Source: Polyangiaceae bacterium
GTDB lineage: Bacteria; Myxococcota_A; Polyangia; Polyangiales; Polyangiaceae
Direction: 5' to 3'
DNA: 64,000 nt
Assembly: GCA_013361525.1 (NCBI GenBank)
Contig: JABFXY010000094.1
Span: 1-64,000 of the forward strand
Shown one piece after another: positions 50,645-59,939 of the stretch (within the stretch, counting starts at the first letter, position 1; every line of letters begins with the position of its first letter). Position numbers and translations under genes: made by a program. A model generated the notes under the pieces. It ran no database searches. It was not told where the DNA came from and saw only the letters and a list, made by a program, of their open reading frames with translations.

Positions 50645-51868
50645 ATGACGCTCGGACCGGGACGCTGGGCCAAAGTCGCAGTCGCCGCCCTGACAGCCGC
50701 CGCCATGACGGGCGGTATCGCCTGTAAAAAGCCCGATCCTTCGATGAAGGACGCCGTCGCAGAGGAGCGCGATGCCGGCGCCCCCGTCGCGACGAAGTTC
50801 ACGAAGGTCACCGAAGAAAAGATGCCCCCGCGCCTCGAGGTGACGGGCACGCTCGACCCGGACGAGCGCAGCGAGGTCGCCGCGCAAACGAACGGCACCG
50901 TCACCGCCGTCAACATCGACATCGGCTCGATCGTGAAAAAGGGCGACATCCTCGTCGACCTCGACCCCCGCGAGGCGTCGATGAAGCTCGACGTGGCGAA
51001 CGCCACCGCGGCTTCGCAGCGCGCGCGCCTCGGCCTCAAAGGCGCGAACAAGTTCGAGGCCGACGGCGTCGCCGACGTGAAGATGGCGCGCGAAGCGGCC
51101 GAGCTCGCAAAGACGGACTTCGAGCGCACCAAAATGCTCTACGAGCAGGGCGCCATCTCGAAGGCGCAATTCGACCAAGCAAAGACCAACAAAGAGCGAG
51201 CGGATGCCGCTTACGACTCGGCTCGCAATGGTGCCGAGCAGGCCTTCGTGTCGCTCCTGGCGTCGCAATCGCAAGCGGGTCTTTCGTCGAAGTCGCTCGA
51301 CGACACCAAGATTCGCGCGCCGTTCGACGGGACCATCGAATCCAAGCGCATCGCCCCGGGTGAGTTCGCCGCGATGGGCAAGGTCGTCGCCGTGCTCGTC
51401 CGCGACAACCCCCTCCGCTTCAAGTTCGAGGTGCCGGAGGCGCAGACCGCGCTCGTGAACCTCGGGTCGAAGATCGACATTCGCGTCGCGGCCCACCCCG
51501 ACAAGATCTTCAAAGGCGAGGTCAAGCGCGTGGGCGCCAGCGTCCGCGCGAACACCCGCACGATGCCCGTCGAGGCAGAGGTCGCGAACACCGACCGGCT
51601 CCTCAAGTCGGGCTACTTCGCTCGCGGCTCGGTCGAGCTCGCGGGCGAGCTTCGTCCCGTGTTGCTCGTCCCCAAGAACGCGCTCATCCCGACCGGCGGC
51701 GGCAGCCGCATCTTCGTGAAGAAGGGTGACAAGGTCGAGGAGCGGCTCGTCTCCACCGGCGCGGCACAGGGCGATCTCATCGAGGTCACCGGTCGCCTCA
51801 CCGCAGGCGACGAGGTCGCCGTCGAAAACGTCTCGTCCCTCGCGGACGGCATCGCCATCGCGAACTGA
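50645..51868 (+). CDS. RND efflux periplasmic adaptor (membrane fusion) lipoprotein
   Basis: 407 residues from the ATG at 50645; the frame is open from 50420, but only this start gives a signal peptide (AVAALTAAAMTGGIACKK, lipobox). Adaptor pattern: PPRLEVTGTLDPDERSEVAA, lipoyl-like half GTVTAVNIDIGSIVKKGDIL near 85-105, helical hairpin (YEQGAISKAQFDQAKTN), second lipoyl half IRAPFDGTIESKRIAPGEF near 222-240, and a beta-barrel and membrane-proximal domain to the end. It connects the RND pump encoded 134 bases downstream to an outer-membrane channel. No TolC-like gene is in the window, so the channel is encoded elsewhere. Confidence 0.93.
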   Translation: MTLGPGRWAKVAVAALTAAAMTGGIACKKPDPSMKDAVAEERDAGAPVATKFTKVTEEKMPPRLEVTGTLDPDERSEVAAQTNGTVTAVNIDIGSIVKKGDILVDLDPREASMKLDVANATAASQRARLGLKGANKFEADGVADVKMAREAAELAKTDFERTKMLYEQGAISKAQFDQAKTNKERADAAYDSARNGAEQAFVSLLASQSQAGLSSKSLDDTKIRAPFDGTIESKRIAPGEFAAMGKVVAVLVRDNPLRFKFEVPEAQTALVNLGSKIDIRVAAHPDKIFKGEVKRVGASVRANTRTMPVEAEVANTDRLLKSGYFARGSVELAGELRPVLLVPKNALIPTGGGSRIFVKKGDKVEERLVSTGAAQGDLIEVTGRLTAGDEVAVENVSSLADGIAIAN

Positions 51869-52002
51869 CTCGCAACCCCGGGTCGCGCATTCCGTACTTC
51901 GACTCTTCAGGCTTCGCGTTCGCGCAATTCGATTGCGCGCGATAACCACGACACCGTCCCCGCCCCTCTTAGGACCATCGAGAGGGGAAGGAAGATCTCT
52001 TT

Positions 52003-55000
52003 ATGCAGTGGCTAGCCGCGATTTGTGTTCGCCGACCCGTCTTCGCGACCGTGATCGTGATGCTGCTGACGGTCATGGGGTTCTTTTCGTACATGAGCCT
52101 CGGCGTCGACCGCTTCCCGAAGGTCGACTTCCCCATGATCACCGTGACGACCGTCGTGCCGGGCGCCGCGCCCGAGCAGGTCGAAACGGAGGTGTCCGAC
52201 CGCATCGAGTCGGCCGTCAACACGCTCTCGGGCGTCGACGAGCTACGGAGCGTCTCGGTCGAGGGTGTCAGCCAGGTCTTCGTCCAGTTCAGCCTGGAGA
52301 AGGACATCCACATCGCCGCGCAAGAGGTCAACGAGCGCGTCAACGCGATCAAGAACACGCTGCCGCCCGGCACCAAAGAGCCGCAGGTCATCAAGCTCGA
52401 CCCTGACGCGACGCCGATCCTCACGCTGGTCGCGTCGGGCCCCGGTGAGGTGCGCGACGTCACCGAGTTCGCCGACAAGGTCGTCAAGCGCCAGCTCGAG
52501 TCGATCGACGGCGTCGGCCAGGTGACCATCGTCGGCGGCCGCGATCGCCAGATCAACGTCTGGGTCGACCCCGAGAAGATCAAGAAGCTGAGCCTCTCGC
52601 CGCTCGACGTCGAGCGCGCCCTCCTCGCCCAGAACCTCGAGCTGCCGAACGGTCGCATCGAGCAAGGCGAGACCGTCTACACCGTCCGCACCCTCGGCCG
52701 CGTGAAGAGCGTCGACGAGCTCCGCGACATCACCGTCGCGACGCGCGACAACTACATCGTCAAGCTCTCGGACGTCGCCCGGGTCGAAGACGGAATGTCC
52801 GAGCCGGTGAGCGTCGGCTACACGAAGGGCAAGAGCGCCGTTCTGCTCAACATCCGAAAGCAGAGCGGCAAAAACACGATGGAGGTCGTCGAGCGCGTGA
52901 AAGAGCGCGTCGAGGACTTCCGCCCGCAGTGGCCGAAGGGCTACGCGATCGAGGTCGCACGCGATCAATCGGAGTTCGTCGGGAACGCGATCCACGCCGT
53001 CAAAGAACACCTCATCATCGGCTCGTTCCTCGCGGCGCTCGTCGTCCTCCTCTTCCTCGGCAACCTCCGCTCGACGCTCATCAGCGCCGTCAGCATCCCG
53101 ATCAGCATCGTCAGCACGTTCGCGCTGATGAACTGGGCGGGCTTCACGCTCAACTCGATCACGATGCTCGGCCTCACCCTGGCCGTCGGTATCGTCATCG
53201 ACGACGCGATCGTCGTCCTCGAGAACATCTACAAACACATCGAGGAAAAGGGCAAATCACCCTATCAAGCGGCCCTCGACGGCACGAAAGAGATCGGCCT
53301 CGCCGTCCTCGCGACGACGCTCTCGCTCATCGTCGTCTTCATGCCGGTCGCGTTCATGGCCGGCATCGTCGGCCGCTTCATGAACTCGTTCGGCCTCACG
53401 ATGGCGTTCTCGATCTTCATCTCGATGATCGTGAGCTTCGTCCTGACCCCGATGTTGAGCGCGCGCTTCTTGAAGCGCCACACGCCCAAGCCCGGTGAGG
53501 AGCCGCCGCCCCCCGGCGTGCACCCCGCCATCGCGCGCAAGCCCGCGAAGGGCATCTACGGCCTCGTCGAGCGCTTCTACATGGCAATCCTCGGCTGGTC
53601 GATGCGACACCGCTGGGTGATCGTGATCGCCACGCTCGGGACGCTCGTCAGCATCGTCCCGCTCGGCATGAAGGCCAACAAGAACTTCCTGCCCGAGGAA
53701 GACGAGTCGCAGTTCGGCATCACGATGCGCGCACCGGAAGGTGTGAGCCTCGAAGCGACGCGCATCATCGCAGGCCGTATCGCCGCCGACATCGAGTCGC
53801 TGCCGGAGGTGAGATACGCGGTCACGACGATCGGCGACGACGCCCAGCAGACGCAGAACCTCGCCACCGTCTACGTGAAGCTCGTCCCGCCGGATCAGCG
53901 CAAACGCACCCAGCAGGAGCTCACGATGGTGGGCCGCGAGATGACGCAGAAGTTCGTGAAGGAGCACAACCTGCGCGTGCAGGTCGGGCCGATTCCGGCC
54001 TTCTCCGGCGGCGGACCGGCAGCCGCGATTCAGATGCAGATCCAAGGAGCGGATCTGAAGAAGCTCGAGCAGTACACGGCGAAGATCGGCGAAGCGATGA
54101 AGAGCGCGCCCGGCGTCGCCGACTTCGACACGTCGCTCGTCGTCGGCAAGCCCGAGGTCCGCATCGACATCAACCGCAAGAAGGCGGCCGAGCTCGGCGT
54201 CAGCGTCTACGATATCCAGAGCGCGCTCCGCTTGATGGTCGGCGGTTACGAGGTCGGCAACTACCCGGAGAACGGCGAGCAATACGACGTCTTCGTCCGC
54301 GCCGAGCAGGAGGCACGCAACAGCGTCGAGCAGCTGAAGCTCCTCACCGTCCCGTCGATGAAGGTCGGAAGCGTCACGCTCGACAACGTCGTCGACATCA
54401 CGACCGGCACGGGTCCGTCACGTATCGATCGGTTCGCCCGCAAGAAGACGGTGTACCTCTATGCGAACCTCGTCCCCGGCGGCTCGCAGCAGGCCGTCCT
54501 CGACGCCGCCAACAAGGCCGCCGCCGATCTGAAGATGGACAAAGGCTACGAGCTGATGCCCGTCGGCCAATCGCGAGAGCTCGGCCGCGCCGCAAAGGCA
54601 TTCGTCCTCGCGTTCTTGCTCGCCTTCATCTTCATGTATCTCGTGCTCGCCGCGCAGTTCGAGTCGTGGCTGCACCCGATCACGATCCTGCTCAGCCTAC
54701 CGCTGACGATCCCCTTCGCCCTGGTAGCGGTGATCATCTTCAAACAGTCGCTGAACCTCTTCTCCGCGCTCGGGATTTTGGTCCTCTTCGGCGTCGTGAA
54801 GAAGAACAGCATCTTGCAGGTGGATCACACGATCAACCTCCGCAAAGAAGGGATCCCGAAGGCGCAGGCCATCCTCCTCGCGAACCGCGACCGTCTACGT
54901 CCCATCCTGATGACGACCGTCGCGTTCGTCGCCGGCATGATCCCGCTCGTCGTCTCGAGCGGCGCCGGCGCCGGCACCAACCGCGCGACGGGCTTCGTCA

Positions 55001-55188
55001 TCATCGGCGGCCAGTCCCTCGCCCTGCTCCTCACGCTGCTCGCGACGCCGGTCGCGTACTCCCTGTTCGACGACCTCGCGAGCTTCTTGAGGCGCATCTT
55101 CCGCATCGGGAAGACCGACGGCGCGCCGCCGAGCACCGGCGCGCCCGGCTCCGAAGCCCCCGAGACGTCTTATACGGCCCACCCGTGA
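52003..55188 (+). CDS. RND efflux transporter permease (AcrB/HAE family)
   Basis: 1061 residues from the ATG at 52003, with GGAAGGAAG eight bases upstream. Length and layout match AcrB-type pumps: membrane segment 1 (RRPVFATVIVMLLTVMGFFS), large periplasmic loop, segments 2-6 with the proton-relay pair in VGIVIDDAIVVLENI near 400, a second periplasmic loop, and segments 8-12 with the relay Lys region FGVVKKNSILQVDH near 925-940. It exports drugs, lipids or metabolites using the proton gradient; the substrate cannot be told. It is co-transcribed with the adaptor, and ends at a strong hairpin at 55200-55232. Confidence 0.95.
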   Translation: MQWLAAICVRRPVFATVIVMLLTVMGFFSYMSLGVDRFPKVDFPMITVTTVVPGAAPEQVETEVSDRIESAVNTLSGVDELRSVSVEGVSQVFVQFSLEKDIHIAAQEVNERVNAIKNTLPPGTKEPQVIKLDPDATPILTLVASGPGEVRDVTEFADKVVKRQLESIDGVGQVTIVGGRDRQINVWVDPEKIKKLSLSPLDVERALLAQNLELPNGRIEQGETVYTVRTLGRVKSVDELRDITVATRDNYIVKLSDVARVEDGMSEPVSVGYTKGKSAVLLNIRKQSGKNTMEVVERVKERVEDFRPQWPKGYAIEVARDQSEFVGNAIHAVKEHLIIGSFLAALVVLLFLGNLRSTLISAVSIPISIVSTFALMNWAGFTLNSITMLGLTLAVGIVIDDAIVVLENIYKHIEEKGKSPYQAALDGTKEIGLAVLATTLSLIVVFMPVAFMAGIVGRFMNSFGLTMAFSIFISMIVSFVLTPMLSARFLKRHTPKPGEEPPPPGVHPAIARKPAKGIYGLVERFYMAILGWSMRHRWVIVIATLGTLVSIVPLGMKANKNFLPEEDESQFGITMRAPEGVSLEATRIIAGRIAADIESLPEVRYAVTTIGDDAQQTQNLATVYVKLVPPDQRKRTQQELTMVGREMTQKFVKEHNLRVQVGPIPAFSGGGPAAAIQMQIQGADLKKLEQYTAKIGEAMKSAPGVADFDTSLVVGKPEVRIDINRKKAAELGVSVYDIQSALRLMVGGYEVGNYPENGEQYDVFVRAEQEARNSVEQLKLLTVPSMKVGSVTLDNVVDITTGTGPSRIDRFARKKTVYLYANLVPGGSQQAVLDAANKAAADLKMDKGYELMPVGQSRELGRAAKAFVLAFLLAFIFMYLVLAAQFESWLHPITILLSLPLTIPFALVAVIIFKQSLNLFSALGILVLFGVVKKNSILQVDHTINLRKEGIPKAQAILLANRDRLRPILMTTVAFVAGMIPLVVSSGAGAGTNRATGFVIIGGQSLALLLTLLATPVAYSLFDDLASFLRRIFRIGKTDGAPPSTGAPGSEAPETSYTAHP

Positions 55189-55199
55189 CGTCCCGTACA

Positions 55200-55232
55200 G
55201 AGCGCATCTCGATTGCGAGATGCGCTCCGTTT
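55200..55232. terminator. Strong terminator between RND pump and convergent gene
   Basis: Perfect 12-bp stem GAGCGCATCTCG/CGAGATGCGCTC with ATTG loop, then CGTTT. It starts 11 bases after the pump stop; the convergent glycine-zipper gene ends at 55232, so the stem may terminate both transcripts. Confidence 0.85.
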
Positions 55233-55576
55233 CAGCCCGTGACGTAGACGGGCGGGTGCGACCGCCGATAGAACTCGTACTCGGCGTCGATATCGTCGAG
55301 CTCGTTGTAATGCAGATCGAGCTCGTGCCGTTCGACCTCGACCTGATGCCCGACGATTCCGCCGATCAACGCGCCCATCGCCGCGCCGACGACGATCCCG
55401 ACCGGGCCGGCGAGGATGCCCATTGCGGCGCCGGCGCCTGCACCCGTCAGACCGAAGAGGATTTCGATCGACGCGAGCGCGAGCTGATCGCGCTTCTGAA
55501 TCAATCGCTCGGGATCCGATGATTTGGGGCGATCAGCCCCGACTGTCGAGAGATACGTCGCGGTGCGAGTGGCCAT
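55232..55576 (-). CDS. Small glycine-zipper membrane protein
   Basis: 114 residues from the ATG at 55576; an upstream extension of the frame overlaps the phosphotransferase gene and is arginine-rich. Residues 42-75 form a Gly/Ala zipper (FGLTGAGAGAAMGILAGPVG, then AAMGALIGGIVGH), typical of small proteins that pack in or oligomerise within membranes. The part after it is acidic and aromatic (LDLHYNELDDIDAEYEFYRR). No signal peptide is seen. The phosphotransferase gene lies 44 bases upstream on the same strand; function unknown. Confidence 0.75.
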   Translation of the reverse strand: MATRTATYLSTVGADRPKSSDPERLIQKRDQLALASIEILFGLTGAGAGAAMGILAGPVGIVVGAAMGALIGGIVGHQVEVERHELDLHYNELDDIDAEYEFYRRSHPPVYVTG

Positions 55577-55620
55577 GCCGCGAACGAAGCATGCCGCGCG
55601 CCATGAACGGCGTTCGCCCT

Positions 55621-56760
55621 TCAGCGACGCAATGCGATCAGCGAGGGCACATCCGATTCGATGGACTCGGGCCGAAAGCGATTGGACTCGAGCCAATGCA
55701 CCGCCGCTTCGAGGAGGGACACGCGCACCGCCTCCGGGACGTCCGGGTACCAAGCGGGACTTGCTAGCACGAGCGCGCGCCACGCGAGGAACGGAGGAAT
55801 CTGCTCGAACGAACCTTCGTCACCGGTCGCATCGAGGTACGCCGAGAAGAATGCCTTCCACACGCGGCCGACCCCCTCCGGCCAAGAGGCGGGCACACGC
55901 ATTCCGGTAAACAGATAATTGATACTCATCGCCGCGAGATCGTCGGCCGGCTCCCCCGCGCCCCCTCGGCTCGCGTCGAGCACGGTAAAGTCGACGTTCG
56001 AGCGAAACAGCACGTTGTACGGGTGGAAGTCACCGTGCGTACGCCGCAATCGCCACGTCTTTTCGCGCCCGAGCTTCCACCGCCAGACGAGGGCGAGCTC
56101 TTCGATTCGAACGAGCAAATCACGGCGATAGAAGTCCTCGGGGTAGCTGTCGACGATACCGAAGATGCCCTCGCCGCTTCCGACGAGGTCGCGAATCGCG
56201 CGGGTGTACACCGCCGGATTGCAGGACGCGGGCTGCGCGCAATGCACTTCGGCGATGTGGCGCGCGAGGGCCTCGGCGCGTTGAATGTCGAGGTCGCCGG
56301 CTCGGCCGGACTCTTCGATCAACCGGAGGTCGTTCGCGTAGAGCGTTCCCTCGACGTAGCTCGTCGCGAGATAGAACTCGCCCGCGTCGCGAAGGGATAC
56401 GAGCTCGTCGTCGCGGATCGCACCCATATCGAGCACCCGGACATGACGGGGCTGCTCGCCATAGGTGTCGGCCGCGAGCACCGCCAACGCGGCCCGGTCG
56501 GCGCGCCGGTCGTGACCGAACCAATTCGGTGATTGGGTCCGAAACACGATTCGATGAATGCCGCCTCGCGCCCGATAGGTAATCAACATCGGGATGCCAT
56601 ATCCCATTCGTTTCAGCTCGCCCGGGGCGCGGTCGGCGGTGAGCGGCTCGATGGAGACGAGGCGCGCGGCGCAACCCTCGAGACGGGACAACATGTGCTC
56701 GAAGCTCGCGCGCTCTCGCGCGCCGCTCGGGGCCCGGCGTTTCAGGTGTACGGCAGTCAT
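55621..56760 (-). CDS. APH-family small-molecule phosphotransferase
   Basis: 379 residues from the ATG at 56760. The aminoglycoside-phosphotransferase/choline-kinase fold is marked by the catalytic loop THGDFHPYNVLF near 244-255 (Asp and Asn present), the following VLDASRGGAGEPADDLAAM near 262-280 (metal-binding DxD-like position), and an N-lobe with RIVFRTQSPNWFGHDRR and AEALARHIAEVHCA. The substrate is unknown; it could be a sugar, a lipid head group or an antibiotic. The gene overlaps the APS kinase-like gene by an ATGA, so the two are translationally coupled. Confidence 0.9.
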   Translation of the reverse strand: MTAVHLKRRAPSGARERASFEHMLSRLEGCAARLVSIEPLTADRAPGELKRMGYGIPMLITYRARGGIHRIVFRTQSPNWFGHDRRADRAALAVLAADTYGEQPRHVRVLDMGAIRDDELVSLRDAGEFYLATSYVEGTLYANDLRLIEESGRAGDLDIQRAEALARHIAEVHCAQPASCNPAVYTRAIRDLVGSGEGIFGIVDSYPEDFYRRDLLVRIEELALVWRWKLGREKTWRLRRTHGDFHPYNVLFRSNVDFTVLDASRGGAGEPADDLAAMSINYLFTGMRVPASWPEGVGRVWKAFFSAYLDATGDEGSFEQIPPFLAWRALVLASPAWYPDVPEAVRVSLLEAAVHWLESNRFRPESIESDVPSLIALRR

Positions 56761-57314
56761 GACACTTGGAAGGTGACCAGCTCGATGATGCGATCGACGG
56801 CGGTGCGGTCGTGACCGCCGTGCGCGACGACGTCGGGAGCCTCCGGTGGCTCGAACGGCGCGCCTTTGCCTGGTAGTTGCGTGACGGACCCCGTGCTCGT
56901 CGCGGCGTACAGCCCCTTGTCGTCGCGGACGGCGCAGTCGTCGGCGGGCGTATCGACGAAGACTTCGATGTAACGGTGGCAGAGCTTTCGCGCGCGGGCT
57001 CGGTACAGGGCGAGGTTCGCCGTCGCCGCCACGACCACGATGATGCCTTGAGCACTCAGCGTGGCGGCGAGGCGTGCGAGGGTCGAATAGAAGGCATCCC
57101 GGCCGGCTGGCGAGTAGTCGTGAGCCGGGACGATGCTTTTGCGGATGTCGTCTCCGTCGAGGACGACACACGCTTTCCCGCGGCGGCTCAGCTCTTTGCG
57201 AACCGTCGTCGCCAGCGTCGACTTCCCCGCGGATGGTCGGCCCAACACCCAGACGACGAGCCCTCCCGGCTCGGCGAGCGGCTGAGGAGCCTCATGTCGT
57301 GCTTCGCTCTGCAT
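56757..57314 (-). CDS. cysC: Adenylyl-sulfate kinase (CysC)-like
   Basis: 185 residues. P-loop GRPSAGKST near residue 25, LDGDDIRKSIVPAHDYSPAG near 53-72 (as LDGDNxR in APS kinases), a TLSAQGIIVVVAATA strand, VDTPADDCAVRDDKGLYAA near 140-158, and PFEPPEAPDV near 173, all in the CysC order. It should phosphorylate APS to PAPS, the sulfate donor, in the cytoplasm. There is no sulfotransferase or ATP sulfurylase alongside; instead it is coupled through a four-base ATGA overlap to an APH-type phosphotransferase, so another substrate is possible. The start is the ATG at 57314. Confidence 0.88.
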   Translation of the reverse strand: MQSEARHEAPQPLAEPGGLVVWVLGRPSAGKSTLATTVRKELSRRGKACVVLDGDDIRKSIVPAHDYSPAGRDAFYSTLARLAATLSAQGIIVVVAATANLALYRARARKLCHRYIEVFVDTPADDCAVRDDKGLYAATSTGSVTQLPGKGAPFEPPEAPDVVAHGGHDRTAVDRIIELVTFQVS

Positions 57315-57515
57315 CGTGCCCCCCGGCAGTCAAAGGTGAGAACAGGTGCGAATCGCAGGTACAGAGGCATTGCGAGGTGGCCGCACTAGTCGCGCACCGC
57401 CACGCCACGCATCGGCTCGCCCAGGCCGCCGTACTCGCGAAGAAGGCCGGCATAAAAAGCTCGTTCGAGCAGGAAGCATGCCTCTACCCCGACGAAGGTC
57501 GCGTAGCATCGCACC
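57315..57515. other. Spacer between cysC and the cytochrome-like lipoprotein gene
   Basis: 201 bases between divergent starts, with no RNA gene, repeat or clear promoter. A frame on the minus strand through the next gene (57386-57751) has proline-rich shadow composition and is not accepted. Confidence 0.4.
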
Positions 57516-59918
57516 ATGACCCTTCGTGCGCGCAGCATCCTTGTCTTCACGTTGGCAGGCTCTCTCGTGGTGTCGGCCACACTGGCCGCGTGCGGGGACA
57601 GCGGGTCGACTTCCAATGATGGAGGGAGCGGCGCGGGTGGGTCGAATACGGGTGCTTCGCCGTCCACTGGCGGCAATGGCGGAGAAGGAAACTCCGGCGC
57701 TGGTTTCGTCGAGTCGGGCGGAGGCGGCTCGGGCTCGGGCGGGCAGACCAACGAGCTCGATGTACAGCCGAATGATCCGCAGACACTGGACGTGACAATC
57801 GGCCAGCAGACGCCGACGCTCGCCTATACCGCGACGTACAACGGGTCACCGGTCAATGCGGGTTGGAGCGTCGATCGAGGCAACCTCGGATCGGTCGCGG
57901 CCGGGCCCGCATCGACGACCACCCTGACGCCGACGGGAACGACGGGCGGCGCCCTCAAGGTCGTTGCGGGCCTCAATGGTACGACCGTCGAGCGCGACGT
58001 CTTCATCAAGCTTTCGGGTCAGCAAAATGGATATGACCCGAACAATCCGCTCCTCGCATCGCAGATCCCGCAAAGCGTCACGTCGCTCACCGAGGGCGGC
58101 GGCGTCGGCGGCGTCGGCGGTGAAGGGCTCGGCGGGGCGGTGAACGACCCCAACATTCTCACGGCGCTCTCGAATCCTTCGAGCAACGGCCAGGCAGAGA
58201 ACCTCAAGCTCATTTACCCGTACGACGGCACCGTCTGGCCGCGCGGATTGCTCGCACCGAATTTGATGTGGCGCTGGTCGCTCGGCGACGCCGACGCGAT
58301 TCGAATCGAGCTGTCGACGACGACGCAATCGTTCTCTTGGGTGGGCACGTTCGCGAGGCCCGACATCCTCGCGCAGACGGGCGGAGCCTTCATTCGTCAT
58401 CCGATCCCGCAGGATATCTGGAAGATGGCGACCGACACCGCAGGCGGGACGGATCGGCTGCGCGTGCGATTGACCGTCGCAAAGGACGGCCAGGCTTATG
58501 GGCCTATCGAGCACGAATGGACGATTGCGCCGGCCCGCCTTTCCGGAACCATTTATTACAATTCGTACGGCACGCAGCTCGCGAAGAACCTCGGCGGGGC
58601 GATCGGCGGTGACGGTCAATTCGGCGGCGCGGTCCTGTCGATTCGCGCGGGTGATCCAGGGCCGGCACTCACGGCCGGTGGCAATGGCAACTCGTCGCAA
58701 TGCCGTGTTTGCCATTCCGTCGCCGCCAATGGCTCGCGCCTCGTCGCGCAATGGGGCAACGACTCTTCGGAGAGCTCGGTCTACGATCTGTCCCCGAACG
58801 GCGTCACCTTCGAGGGCCAGCTCACGAACGACGCCGAGTTCCCCGCGCTGTCGACCGACGGCTCGATGATGCTCGCGCCGAACGGGACGCTCTATCCGCT
58901 CCCCGACTCGACCAACCCGCTGCCGGCGACGGGGCTCACCTCCGTCAGCACGAGCCTCGGTACGCCGGCGTTTTCGCCCGACATGAAGCGAGTCGTCTTC
59001 GGCATGTTGCTGAGCGGCTCGATGTCCAACCCGACGCAGAAGCTCGTCGTGATGGACTTCGATCAAGCGGCGCTCGCGTTCTCGAATCCCGTCGCCGTCG
59101 TCGATTACACAGGGCAGCCGGCGCAGACCCGGCCGGGCTGGGCAGCGTTCTTCCCGGACGGCAACTCGGTCATCTTCCACACGCAGCTCGCAGCGGGTGT
59201 CGACGGCAACGGTCTCGCCGATCTGCGGACGCGTAAAGGCGCGCGGGCGGAGATCTCGTGGGTATCGGCGACCAACCCGAACGGCGTCACGCGTCTCGAT
59301 CGATTGAATGGCTACGACCAAAACGGCGCCGTGTACCTGCCGCAGCTCGAGACACCGGTCGCGTTGGGCTGCACGGGTGACGGCGCGCAGGTCGGCAACA
59401 TCGACACGAGCCACCAAGACGACGTTCACTTGAACTACGAGCCCACCGTGAACCCGGTCGCCTCGGGCGGCTATGCGTGGGTCGTCTTCACGAGCCGCCG
59501 ACTCTATGGCTCGGTCGCGACAATCCCGCCGTTTTGCAGCGATCCGCGCGGTGTGAACCTCGTCCAGAACATCACGCCGAAGAAGCTCTGGGTCGCGGCC
59601 GTCGACATCACCGGACAGCCCGGCACGGACGCGAGCCATCCGGCATTCTACCTGCCCGGGCAGGAGCTCCTCGCCGGCAACTCGCGCGGCTTCTGGGCGC
59701 TCGACCCGTGCAAAATGGACGGCGAGGGCTGCGAGGCGGGCGACGAATGCTGCAATGGATATTGTCAGCCCGACGACAGTGGCGAGCTCGTTTGCTCCAA
59801 TGAGCCGCCGAACGGCGAATGCTCCCAGCCGCAGGAGGTCTGCACGACCGCCGCGGATTGCTGCGACATGGATAACCTCTGCATCAACGGCTTCTGCACC
59901 GAGACGCCGCCCGGCTGA
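57516..59918 (+). CDS. Lipoprotein with cytochrome c-type CxxCH motif and propeller repeats
   Basis: 800 residues. Signal peptide LAGSLVVSATLAACGD with lipobox Cys26; Gly/Ser/Asn linker to about residue 78; an Ig-like part (about 80-170); then repeats of a TolB/PD40 kind (SPDMKRVVFGMLLSG, FPDGNSVIFHTQL). Near residue 394 the CRVCHS motif could covalently hold one heme. The last 70 residues are Cys-rich (CEAGDECCNGYCQPDD, CTTAADCCDMDNLCINGFC), an EGF-like or dickkopf-like knot. It is probably a periplasmic or surface protein with possible redox function (inference). I do not recognise a named family. Confidence 0.82.
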   Translation: MTLRARSILVFTLAGSLVVSATLAACGDSGSTSNDGGSGAGGSNTGASPSTGGNGGEGNSGAGFVESGGGGSGSGGQTNELDVQPNDPQTLDVTIGQQTPTLAYTATYNGSPVNAGWSVDRGNLGSVAAGPASTTTLTPTGTTGGALKVVAGLNGTTVERDVFIKLSGQQNGYDPNNPLLASQIPQSVTSLTEGGGVGGVGGEGLGGAVNDPNILTALSNPSSNGQAENLKLIYPYDGTVWPRGLLAPNLMWRWSLGDADAIRIELSTTTQSFSWVGTFARPDILAQTGGAFIRHPIPQDIWKMATDTAGGTDRLRVRLTVAKDGQAYGPIEHEWTIAPARLSGTIYYNSYGTQLAKNLGGAIGGDGQFGGAVLSIRAGDPGPALTAGGNGNSSQCRVCHSVAANGSRLVAQWGNDSSESSVYDLSPNGVTFEGQLTNDAEFPALSTDGSMMLAPNGTLYPLPDSTNPLPATGLTSVSTSLGTPAFSPDMKRVVFGMLLSGSMSNPTQKLVVMDFDQAALAFSNPVAVVDYTGQPAQTRPGWAAFFPDGNSVIFHTQLAAGVDGNGLADLRTRKGARAEISWVSATNPNGVTRLDRLNGYDQNGAVYLPQLETPVALGCTGDGAQVGNIDTSHQDDVHLNYEPTVNPVASGGYAWVVFTSRRLYGSVATIPPFCSDPRGVNLVQNITPKKLWVAAVDITGQPGTDASHPAFYLPGQELLAGNSRGFWALDPCKMDGEGCEAGDECCNGYCQPDDSGELVCSNEPPNGECSQPQEVCTTAADCCDMDNLCINGFCTETPPG

Positions 59919-59939
59919 GCCGCGCGCGGAAAAAGAACG

